Assembly: GCA_907165135.1 (NCBI GenBank)
Contig: OU015568.1
Coordinates: 1,682,501 to 1,746,500 of the forward strand
Reading direction: 5' to 3'
DNA length: 64,000 nucleotides
Source: Oikopleura dioica
Lineage: Eukaryota > Chordata > Appendicularia > Copelata > Oikopleuridae
Shown here: in pieces, positions 44,056 through 54,839 of the stretch
Layout: each line of letters opens with the position of its first letter
Numbering within the stretch: position 1 is the first letter of the stretch
Program-made: the position numbers and the translations under genes
Notes under the pieces: generated by a model
Told to the model about the DNA's origin: nothing
The model's input: the letters and a program-made list of their open reading frames with translations, nothing else
Databases searched by the model: none

Positions 44056-46226
44056 AATATTCCGCCCGTCAAGTTATTTATTGAAGTTCTGTCTCACATC
44101 GATTGCTTTTAACATTTTTTACTTTTATTTTGGACATAAGATCTTATGAAACGAGATTGAAATTTAGCTGTTACTTCAGTAGATAAACTATTCCTACTTG
44201 CAAGGAGTAATGAGTAGACAAGTAAAGACACGATCCAAGCACCTTTGGTTCCCTAATTGTATTTCAATCTGTTTTATCCCCAAGTCCGTGAAATACCCGC
44301 CATATGTTGGAGCCAGGCCAGAACATGAACTTAATCCGAGTGCCAAGACCTTCTTATTTCTACCTAGATATCTATCTTTATTTACCTGTCATTGACCGAA
44401 ACTTTGATGAAAAAAATCAAATTTTATGGGTGTCGAAATCAATTTTGCCATTTTTTCTGATTTGGCAGAATAAATGATAGGAAAGGTTTTTATCAGTATT
44501 TTAACAATTATTTCTGTTATCTTGATTCAGGACTTGTCAAATTCAAGTTGAAATTGATGACAACAAATGAGCTACAGCACAAATCTCTTGATAATCCCAG
44601 TCAAGATGCCGATACACGCTCTGATCAAGATCTCCCGCTGCGATTTGCGCTTATCGCTGTAAAAAACACGCCCTTACCTATCTTTAGTAAAAGTAAAATC
44701 TTCAAGAATAACATATTTGAAGTCGAAATTTTCCTCTTTTTTTTGTATCAAATGATCTCTTTTTTGAATTTTTAGGAAAAAGTGGGATCAACTCATTTTT
44801 CGAGCTCTGATTTTTGATCTTGGCAGAGCGCGGCGGGCGCGCGTCGTCAACTAAAATCTATCACGAGCGGGCGCTAAAGGAGGAAAAGTGGTGAGTTACT
44901 CGAAAACACACATTCATACTTTTGGAGAAAGGGATGATCGGAGAACAGCTGCCCCAATGCTCTGAAATATCTTCAATAAAATAGCCGTTTTCTTATCCTA
45001 ACGGGGAAGAATCCACGGATATCTAAAGCAGGTCCCCTTTTTAGCGGATTTTTTTCTAGTAAAGTTCCTTAACATATCTATTATATCAAGTAAGTCTGTT
45101 AAAGTGCAGTCTTTATTTGCCCTTTCAAATGGCTTATTCAATTTTATTTTGATGAACTCCAGTAGACCCCTTTTATTACACAAGTCTGACTCGCTAAATC
45201 CCCGCGAAGCTTGTTTTCATCCGCTTGAAATAAACAGTATCTCAGCGTGATTACTGAGTCTGTCCTTGTCCAAATCCGCAGTTAATTTCATTTCTGATCC
45301 CTCTGAAATCCATCTTTTGAACAACTAATTTCGCGAAATCAAATTATCAATTATCTTTTTGAAAATTATGAAAGAAGGCATTTTTTATCATCTCATCAAG
45401 TAGTCATTTTGTAACTTGACCGAAGAAGACGTCAAGATTTTTTTAAACTCATTATTTATGGAAACGCAAGAGCCATTCTTATCCAGCTCAATTTACACCA
45501 CCAGGTGTGAAGAATTCGGAAACGCGCTTTTCAACGCCCTGGATCAAGTTTATCCCAAACTTATATTCGAATAAGTCGCTCGTTTTTGACCCACGACTCA
45601 GAAGAAAAATTAAATCTGCGGTTTTCAATTAGGCCTGCTGAATGAAACGTTACTGTAGTTACTTTTTATTTGCAGATAGCTAAAAAAATCACACCCGGTA
45701 TCTGAACCCGTTCCAATTTTCTAAATTGACCATGAATTCGAAAACGAGGAAGACGATTTGACATGTATCCGAAATCACTTCCGACTTCGCACATTCATCA
45801 TGGAGCGCCGGCCCGGGCGTGTCAAATCTCGACAATGAGGCTCAATTATTTCTCATCTTCTTTTTTTCCAGTTATTTATTTAGTCTTTACTAGTAAAAAA
45901 CTAATTGTCGTCATAAATAAACAAACTCCTCAATCGTCCTTGATTTCAAATCTGCGCAAGGCCGTGCAAACATGCAAAGTTTGGCCAAATGAGCGTATCA
46001 TTATTGATCAAGTGACCATGTCGTAACAACAACTGCGTTTTTGGAACGTCTCTGTCCTCTACCTCCAGTTCCTTTTTACTGTTTTGACCTTGGCTCTTTT
46101 CCTTAGCTGAAGAGGTTTCTTTCCAGCAGACAGAGAATAAATCGAATAGTCAGGAAGCACTTCAGTAACGAAGGCGTATGCTTTCGATTGCAAATTTGCG
46201 GAAGCAAGGAGTTTCTTCTTCTGTAA
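44056..46226. other. Long gene-poor region
   Basis: No gene can be supported with confidence. A GC-rich exon-like block (44826-44888) sits between a good acceptor (CTTGGCAG) and a donor-like GTGAGT. It could pair with an ATG at 44557 through GT at 44660 to encode a peptide of about 50 residues, but this is speculative. The right part presumably holds NR5A regulatory sequence. Confidence 0.35.
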
Positions 46227-49200
46227 ATGTCATTCCCAATGGATCTGTTTGATGGCAGAGATTATATGGCCTCCAACAACGAGGACAACGAAATCGACCT
46301 CGAAACCATCAACTCCGAGATACCGCCTGCGCAATTCAACCCACAGGAAGAGGCAGCTAGATTTACAGTTCCTAAAATACTTATCAGTCAAAACACCAAC
46401 ACCGTTTAATTTGAGGAAAAGACCTCTTGATAATTAACCTAAAATGAACTTTGAAGATATTGTAAAAACCCTGAGCCTTGATGAGATTATGCCGGAGCTA
46501 GGGGATCAGCTCTCTGTATCGGAAAATACAAGCATTCGATCAAATGAGCTCGACAGTATTCTCGGCACTCACCCGACTGTTTCTGAACCCGTTTCTTCGT
46601 CCTTCGAAATGATCACTTCCTCCGCTGCACCGATTCAATCTGAAGTTCCGAAACCGATTCCATCCGCAATGCCGATTACTCGACCAAAAAAGCTTATTTA
46701 TGAATACGAAGAACCTTGCCCGATTTGTGGCGATAAGATTACGGGATATCACTATGGAATTCTCACATGCGAAAGCTGCAAAGGATTTTTCAAGAGAACC
46801 GTGCAGAATAAGAAGACTTATCAATGTGTGGATATGGGAGATTGTGTGATCAACAAGATTCAGAGAAAGAGATGTCCTGCATGTCGATACCAGGTTCGTA
46901 GAATTTTTATGACAAACCATAAGTTTATTGAGTTTTTAGTCGTTTATAATTTTTTATACCGCAATTTTTTTGGGGTTTACAAGTTTAACCACGTATGATT
47001 TAAGTAGCAAGTACCATCACTTTTTCTCTAGAAATGTATGCGAATGGGAATGAAACTAGAAGCCATCCGAGCAGACCGTCTTCGCGGCGGCCGAAACAAA
47101 TTTGGGCCTCTTTACAAACATGATCGAGCCCTGAAAATGCAGAACAAAACCATCAGTCTTCAGGCTCCATCATCATCTCTTTTAGCTGCTACGAGTCAAA
47201 ATGACTCTCCATCAACGTCAAAGGTATTTGAAAAATTTTTCATAGAAGCGAACCTTGAATTCAAGGGTATTTTCGACGAGCATTTGAGCATACAAGGGAC
47301 GACTGAAAATACTGGTTTTGCTCAGCCACCTCAGAGTCAACAAGGAGCGATTCAAGGCCATCCTATGAACCATGGGAAGGCTTCGTCTAATCCACCTTCG
47401 GTCACATCTGAAAGTGTTCCAAGAAGAGTGACAGTTACTGAATGCGATAACTGCTCGCAGACGTCAAGTTCTTGTGGCAAAATTCGCCGCGAAAGTGGCC
47501 CCTCTAATTCTCATTTCAACCCCTACAGAGTTCCTCCTCATTTCTCTCTTGAACGGGACTACGAGTCACACATGCGCCAACAAGAACGAGCGCTTGATCG
47601 GCTGTTTTCTGAGCGCGATTCTAGAGGAGGCCCTGGTCCGCGGTATCCTTACGATCTTCCAGGATATCCTCCTTTTCCGCCACATCCCTCTGACAGCGAA
47701 AGGTTTTCTTGGTACAGTGCGTATGCTGACTCGAGATACTTGCATGGCTCGATGCATGGGCTGAGATCAGGATTGCCGATTCCACCAAGAAGTTTCATGA
47801 GGTGAGAAACCATAAATAGAATATTTATGGGAATAACCAGGCTTTTTTCTTATCGTGAGATCGAAGAAAATTGAAAACAAGATAAAACAAAGGAAGATTT
47901 GTAAATATTATTGATACTAATTAAAAGGGAAAATCACTCATAATTAACCTTAGCCCGCCAAAAGTGGATTTTCTGGGGTACCCGCCAAGAACACCATATA
48001 TGGACCATATAATATGGACCATATTATATGGTCCATATAATATGGTGCATCTTCCATTGTATCGCTTCACCATATTCAATTTCTCAATATTTTACTAAAT
48101 ATCTTCGTTGGAAAATATTTTTTACGACATATAGAAGTGTTCTAATGACGATACTGAAGTTCATTCAATCAAAAATTATTGTTTATAAATTCATAGATCG
48201 AGGATAAGAGAAGAAGACCAGGGTAAACATTTAGCAAAATCGCTGGGAATAAGCTGGGGTACCCGCCACAAACACCATATATGGTGTAGCAACAATTGTA
48301 GCTCGACACCATATATGGTGCATGGACTTTTTGGAAAATTAAGGGTCTACAGACGCAAACGTCTATCAGAAACAGGCCTAAAAGCCCTTGGTCGATAGAT
48401 AATCGATCATGCCGTCTCAGCGTTTCCTCCGTTTCCGAAAAAAATTTTAGTGTCGAGCGCAGTGAGCGAATATGTGACCGATTCAAGAGTCGTGGTGTAC
48501 CTTGGCGGGCTAAGGTTAAGCTTTTTTGGGCGTTCAAAAATTCAAATTTCCGAAGTTGGCCGGATTTTCCGACTTCGGAGGTGCCTTAATGCCCTCAGGG
48601 TACGAGTTGACCCCCCACTATCAATAGTCAATCTGATCCTTAGCTTCTGCGGATTCTAAATCTGTATTATATCCTGACCCTTCTAAGCCAGAAAAAAAGC
48701 TAAATTATTAGTGATTTCCCATACTTATTATGATAATTATATAAAATGCGGAATTCCGAAGATTCTAAATGTTCAGTAGACAATTCGAAGAAAATCGAGA
48801 ATTCTTCCGCCATGGAGAGTCCCCTTATTCCCGTTCCCGAGATCATCAATATCCACCACAGTCAACTTCCCAAAGAAGCAATGATCATCGCTTTCCTCAA
48901 ACACCCCATGGCTCAACCTGGCCATATCCTCCACGAGTCGGTCCCGGAGCAAGTGTAGGAAATCACGGGCACAGGCCTTCTTCACTTGAGCCAGGAGAAA
49001 GCGATATTTTCACGCTCTCGAATCAGGAGCTTTTGAAAAAGATGATCACTCACTGGATACCAGAAGAATCGCTAAGAAAAGATGCTCAACATGCAGTCAA
49101 AGATGTCGATACAGTGGATTTGGTGAATCTCATTGTGAAGATGGTCGAACAGGTAAGTGATCTTGGCATTTTTTTTTTGCTAATAATTTTCAGATTTTGT

Positions 49201-50042
49201 ATACAATGGTTGTTTGGGCAAAAGAAAGCATGTTTTTCAATCAAATTCATACTGAAGATCAGGTACAATCATCGACAAGAAAAGTTGCTTTATTTGAGTT
49301 TTAGATGATTCTTTTGCGAAAAGCCTGGATAGAACTCATGATCCTCGATCATGTGTACCGACAAGTCTGGTTTGCTGACTCAAATAATCTACTACTCGTC
49401 ACTGGAAGGATCGTACCGCTCAATGAGTTGTACAATGCTCTTGATGCAAGTGGGACGAAGATTTGCGAGGACTTATGCGACATTTCTGATCGATTTCGCG
49501 AGCTTCAAATTGATAGATCAGAAGTTATGTGTTTGAAATTTTTGATTTTGTTCAGCTCGAAAGGTAAGTGTGAAGAGCCATTACAGAAAACCATAACGGT
49601 TATTTTTATTGATGAAATATTAATTAAATTTTCAAAAACAACTTGATATAAATTCCAAAATATTTGTAGTCATGTCGAAACCAATACAGAATACAATCCT
49701 TTAAACTTTAAAGTTTAAAGTCAATCAGTTATAAAAATATTCAGAAGCGCGAGGCAATGGTCAGTTTATGAAAAAAGTCTCCGAGCGAATCAACTCCTGC
49801 CTCCTCGAGTACACCCAGCTTCAGTACCCAGATTCATCAGACCGATACGTTCAAAATTTAATGCGTCTTCCAGGTACCTACAAATGAGAATTCTCATCAT
49901 AGAGTTCATATTTACACTTGTCTCAGACCTCCGAGGACTTGCAAACAAAATCGAAAACTGGTTTGTTGACAAACTCAACCAAGGGTACATTTCCCAATCG
50001 TCACTGCTTGGTGAAATTCTTCTGACAAAGAAGAACCAATAA
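46227..50042 (+). CDS. NR5A: NR5A-type nuclear receptor (FTZ-F1/SF-1/LRH-1 family)
   Basis: NR5A receptors bind DNA as monomers. The chosen exons are 46227-46386, 46457-46893, 47032-47801, 48777-49152, 49194-49262, 49305-49563, 49745-49873 and 49927-50042 (about 771 residues, all in frame). The DNA-binding domain starts [20 protein letters not shown] with P-box [13 protein letters not shown]. The Ftz-F1 box ([20 protein letters not shown]) follows [10 protein letters not shown] and is diagnostic. The ligand-binding domain shows [29 protein letters not shown] and a terminal [12 protein letters not shown], in which the AF-2 core is LLGEIL. The N-terminus is uncertain: an ATG at 46444 would give a shorter protein, as an in-frame TAA precedes it. 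A 42-bp intron-like stretch (47222-47263) in exon 3 is also in frame. The intron 47802-48776 carries a MITE. Confidence 0.92.
47948..48515. mobile_element. piggyBac-like MITE in an NR5A intron
   Basis: The 568-bp element is bounded by TTAA (47944-47947 and 48516-48519) with inverted termini CCTTAGCCCGCCAA. Inside are two direct repeats of GGGGTACCCGCCA followed by ACACCATATATGG, a palindromic run of CCATATAATATGG-type units (47994-48045), and three exact CCATATATGG boxes. There is no coding frame. It makes up more than half of the 975-bp intron between the DNA-binding and ligand-binding exons. Confidence 0.85.
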
Positions 50043-50306
50043 TTTTAAATTCTGTATCAATTCAATTTAAAAGTATTTCTTGAATAAAAGTTGCATTAAA
50101 GTTCTACTAGCGCGTTATCACTCCGGGAAACAGTATCATCGATACTGAAAAAGATGCTTCCTTGTCTCTAGAATCCGAGTTTGTTTTGCCGAAGGCGTGA
50201 GCCTGGTCAATATTTGAGAGAGACATATTAAAACTCTGAATTTTTGTTTGAATTCAGGAGTTTTTCTGCGGGTAATTCCGCCAGACTCAGAGAATTTGAG
50301 TTGAAG

Positions 50307-50486
50307 ATGCAGACAATCGGAATAAATGACATGGCGAGGTCCGTTTTTCAGCGGGCTTATGTTAGAAGATATACTCTTGGTAAGTTTACAGTATGATTTT
50401 TTTCTGATTCAAATTTTATTTTTATTATTGTGTTAATAGCTGGAAGCTCCAAAGATTGGCATGAGACAATAAAACAGGTGGCCTAA
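50307..50486 (+). CDS. Possible 39-residue mini-gene upstream of FAAH-like gene
   Basis: Exons 50307-50379 and 50440-50486 join in phase across a 60-bp GT-AG intron and encode MQTIGINDMARSVFQRA...ETIKQVA. A basic, Arg-rich N-terminal half could be a mitochondrial presequence. It ends 156 bp before the FAAH-like ATG, which itself follows an acceptor (CTTTTCAG). An operon with trans-splicing or a 5' leader peptide is possible. No family recognised. Confidence 0.4.
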
Positions 50487-50642
50487 GCGGTTTTTCCCTA
50501 CTAAGGGAAAATCGCGCGTAAATAATTTTATTACTATAAGTCAGAAAAACACTTATTTCAACCAAATCAGACTTTTCCCTATTCACTTTATAAAGGTTTT
50601 GGCGACAGATATATAATTTGAAAACTTTTCAGGAATAGAAAA

Positions 50643-52812
50643 ATGTTTCAATTTTTAGGGGCTTGGTTAGGCGTGCCTGTTGTGTTATCATACAGCTTTT
50701 ACAAACTATTCGTCGAGAAAATTTTCACCGCTGAAGAAGAATTTGTAAACCGAGATGCCGTCGATTTTGCCCCGAATGACTCGCACATTGGCGACGCAGC
50801 ACCGGGACATTCTCCAGCTTGGTTGCTACGATTCCAGAACCATATTTTCAAGACTCGATTTGGGAAGTGGTTCTTTTTGCCGATTCCAGTCAAGACTGGA
50901 ATGCGCGATTTGGTCAGACACGCGGCCTTGACCTGCAGAGCGACCTTCTATCCGATCGGACATGTTGAGCCAGAAGATGTGGTCACAGGAAAGGATTTTA
51001 ATGACTCATCACTGATGAGTCATCACTGATAATTGCTGATGAGTCATCAGCAATTATCGCTTAGAAACATGAAAAATCCAAGTAAGATTATAAGCCCGAC
51101 CTTTCTTCCCCACTAAAATCAACGAAGAGAGCGGACTCGTGGCTTCCCACAACGATCGATGATTACACAACGGCCTACAAATCTGGAAAATATACACCAG
51201 TTGATGTCATCGAAAAGCTCTTACAAGGTAAACCCTTTAAACTCATTTTCGACGAATATTCTTCGATAGATTTGGAAATTTTGAACGGGAAACTAAACAT
51301 GATGTGCGAATATTTCCCTGATCAAGTCCGCGCTCAAGCTAAAGAATCTGCCGCTCGATATGCTGAAGGAAAGCCTCTTGGTCCTTTTGACGGTGTGCCG
51401 ATTGCAATGAAGGACCAGTTGGATATCGAAGGCCATAGAAGGCGAAATGGACTTGAATTTTGCGAGGGTGGCGCAGCTGTCGAAGACTGTACGATTACTG
51501 CTCGATGCAGAGCCCAAGGTCAGTCAGATTCCGGTTAGATATATTTTGGAATGATTTAGGAATGATAATTGTTGGTCTGACAAACATGCATCCAAAAGGC
51601 TTGTCTTGCTTCGGCTCGAACACCTCCTCCGACCATGGCATTTGCCGAAACCCTTACAATGATCAGTTTTTCTGTGGCGCATCAAGCTCCGGAGCCGGAG
51701 CAATCGTTGCTTCTGGAATCATGCCTCTTGCGATCGGAACTGATGGTGGTGGGTCCGTCCGAATTCCATCAGGCTACTGCAACTTGGTCGGTCTCTTTCC
51801 TTCTATCGGAAGAATTCCTCAAAGAGGCACGAGCTCTGGAACTTGCTCGGCAGCTGGACCAATGGCACATACTCCTCAAGACTGTGCGAGATTGTATGCT
51901 GTGATTGCTGGCCCAGACTTTAAAGAAGGATCGGAGCAGAGTCGAATTCAACCTGCAGTCACCATCCCGAAAACTATCTTGAAAAGTTTGGCAGGCCTGA
52001 GAGTTGGAATCGACCAGGATTGGAATCAGCATGGAGTTGAAAAAGTGCTTCTTCAGGACTTTCAACGAAGACTTAATTGGATGATCGACCAAGGTACTCA
52101 GAAACAAGATTAATTTTTTCTAAAGTAATAGGTGCCGAAATTGTTAACTTCATTATGCCGGAGAAAGACCTCGTTTATGCAGCTCATTTGATATGTTTCT
52201 CGAATGAAATCGCCTCCGACGTTGTCAGATACGCTCAGCAAGGCAAGAAGGTCGACTATGATGTAGAATTGGTATCCAATATTCAGGTAAAAAGAGAAAA
52301 AAGGAAAATATATCAATTTCTTCAGGCCATGTCCACAAGAGCAACCGATTACTACATCGCCAACAAAATAAGAACAAAATTCATGAGGATCTTCGAAAAT
52401 GACATTTGGCCGAAAATGGATATTATTGCAACACCAATGTCAAGGACAACCATGGTGCGAATTGGCGAACAAGACCATATCTGTAAGATAAAAGCCAGAA
52501 TTTCTTAGTTTATGAGTATTTTTCAGATGGAAGAGCTGATCCGAAAACAGTTGGCAAAATCTCCCACTTCACTCGAATCTTCAATTTTGTTGGCTGTCCC
52601 GGAATCATGGTTCAACTCGGCCACGACAAAAATAACATACCATATGGATTCCATATGGCAGCGAAATGGGTAAGGGGAGAACATACGATCCGATTTAACC
52701 GTATTTCTAGTGGGACGAAAAGAGACTTTTTGAAATCGCGGATTTTATGGAGAGCCAAGCACCTTATAAAAAGCCAGTTCATTTGAGCACACCTCCGTTC
52801 AAACAAGAATAA
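50643..52812 (+). CDS. Fatty-acid amide hydrolase-like amidase
   Basis: Amidase-signature enzymes hydrolyse fatty-acid amides such as anandamide. Eight exons (50643-50981, 51128-51227, 51270-51518, 51560-52093, 52132-52286, 52326-52482, 52527-52669 and 52711-52812) give 592 residues, all GT-AG and in frame. The N-terminus has a membrane anchor (FLGAWLGVPVVLSYSFY) as in FAAH. The Ser-Ser-Lys triad is visible: Lys in GVPIAMKDQLDIEG, the first Ser in GASSSGAGAIVASG, and the nucleophile Ser in IGTDGGGSVRIPSGYC. The C-terminal part includes FVGCPGIMVQLG. Intron 1 contains a palindrome with three AP-1-type sites. It could be FAAH or FAAH2; substrate is not determinable. Confidence 0.9.
51028..51058. 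promoter_or_regulatory. Perfect 31-nt palindrome with AP-1-type core in FAAH-like intron 1
   Basis: Fifteen bases either side of a central G (51043) are perfectly complementary, with TGAGTCA at the centre (51040-51046). Two more AP-1-type sites precede it (TGACTCA 51002-51008 and TGAGTCA 51016-51022). It may be a bZIP/Maf site cluster or a hairpin; function inferred only. Confidence 0.55.
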
Positions 52813-52985
52813 TTTTCTGTAACATTTTTATCTGAATATAAATTACTGTATGCTTTGGATATTTTTACAAGATGCGAGAAAAAAGAAGTCTTCTTTCAAA
52901 TTTATTGATCAAAAGTTAGGAAAGATTATGAGTAAGCTTTTACTATTTCCTAAGAGCCTAGACAATTTAAAGTAAATTATAAAAG

Positions 52986-54685
52986 TTACATAATATAACA
53001 ATAGTCTTCGCTGCAAAACTCTTTGCATGTGTCTGGAGTCGTCTCAAAAATGATCGGCCGATGCTGACTTCCTTCGTGAGTAAAAAATGTTTCAGACGAA
53101 ACAACAGCTTCACCATTCCATTCAGCACGCTCGACAGCATAAAAATCGTTACCACCGAAAGCGATGAAGTAATTTTCATGAAAAAGCATCGAATGATAAT
53201 TAAAATTCTAAAAAGAAAAACAAGAAACGGAAGAATGAAGGCCTACGTTTTGGAGTTGCCCAGCAACAGTCCACCGCTCATCTCGAAAGAGATAAACGTT
53301 TTTTAAATGTGAGCTGGTTTCCTCAGTATATCCTCCAGTTGTTATAAGACCATCTCCGACAGACACGCAGCTCAATCTTTTGACCGTACCGCCCGGGAAA
53401 ACCGGCTCATTTTGCCAGCCACTTAAAATAATATTAATTTTTCTCGAAAAAATTTCATCACGTGACAGCGAGAAGTTCAACCGTGTTCGTATTTCCTCCA
53501 GCTACAATAACAGCTTGTGTCTGATACGTTGCCATGCATGCGAATTCGTGCTTCACCATTAAGTTGCTCAAAGAGAAAGATGTTTCCCCATCAAATCCCT
53601 CGCATTTGTCCGCGCTTGAGGCCCCTGCACAGATAACGACCTCATCTTTGACCTCAGGAATCGTGACGGTTGCCCCATAATCAGTTCCGAAGCTGTTGAT
53701 AAGGCGTTTTCCTGTATCGATTAGCTCGCAGCCACTTATTTTTCCTATCTTTAGAATTTCTTTATCATCTTATAATAATAACACTGTCTGCTGGTAGCAA
53801 TATGAAGTCACCAAAACAGAGAAATACCTTATATCTGTTCTGTGAACCTCCAAAAAGAAAAACTTCGCCATTGAGAATAGCATGGCCAGCATAATTTAAA
53901 AAATTCGCATGAGGTGTCGAGAAATAACGATTTTCCTTTCGTCAGGCTCGTAAAATATTTTCTTGTCACGAAAAAGTCTGATATAATATTAATTTCTTTA
54001 ATCTTGAGCTCTCCTTAAAGTGTCCATCTGCAGAAAGAATGTATGTGTTTTTAGTGCTATACTGAGAAAGCAACATGTAAAAACCCTGGCAATTGTAACC
54101 ATCATCACATGGGCATCCTCTTGGACATCGACTATTGCATGGGCACATTTCGGATTCAAGATCAAACGAATTGAAGCATTTGTTGTAGCATGATGGAGAT
54201 GCTGTGCAGTTCTTGACACAGTGCTTAGCGTTGTACATAGCTTCATTGATGCACTGTTGATAAAATGGATTATTTAGCTCAGGATTTTTACACGAACAGA
54301 TTGAGTTCGGACAATCATCGCATCCATTTGGACATTTTCGGAAACATGGACATTGCTCGTAACATTCTTGGTCAATGAATCATTTTTCTTAATTTTTACT
54401 CTTACCAGTATAATCGGCAAGACAATTACGCTCACAGCTTGAGTCCTCGCAGTCATCTTTGCAAGTCAAGAAGTCGGTATAGCAGAATGAGTCACATTTC
54501 AGCGCTAGATCTTCATCCCTAACAAATATTTTTCTCATCTCTTTTAGACAGCTATTTTTCATTATTAGATTATTTTTGTTATAGACTATAATAACTTATA
54601 GTAAAGCTTACTGGCAAGTTGTGTTGTAAAGATTCGGGCGAAATCCAGAACAAGCAAAAAAGAAAGAAAATATAATTGTCAGCAT
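52986..54685 (-). CDS. Secreted Cys-rich protein with kelch-like C-terminus
   Basis: Exon 1 (54685-54612) encodes a signal peptide (MLTIIFSFFFACSG). The next exons carry about 30 cysteines in short spacings (CYEQCPCFRKCPNGCDDCPN and CPCNSRCPRGCPCDDG) and then kelch-type blades (HAILNGEVFLFGGS, GDGLITTGGYTEE and NYFIAFGGNDFYAVE). The protein ends CKEFCSEDYCYIM with TAA at 52986. Introns are short GT-AG, but not every edge was fixed. The blade pattern resembles the membrane-anchored kelch gene at 18.9-20.8 kb, and the two may be members of one extracellular family. Ligand unknown. Confidence 0.7.
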
Positions 54686-54839
54686 CTCTTTTGGTATGAG
54701 AGCGGATCAGCTGAGGGTCTTCAACTTCGACAGAAATATTTTTTATTTAAGTAAGCTGTTATATTCCCACGAGAAGCAATGGTCATTAAATTCTCAGTTT
54801 ATTAAAAACATTTTAAAGATGTATGAATTTATTCTTTAT

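Noticed and set aside
44548-44775. Open frame MKLMTTNELQHKSLDN...
   Set aside because: The first half looks coding-like, but the second half is poly-Phe from AT-rich DNA and pairing with a downstream exon is speculative.
47994-48045. CCATATAATATGG array considered as a CRISPR or satellite array
   Set aside because: It is a palindromic internal part of the TTAA-flanked MITE, with no spacers and no long tandem array.
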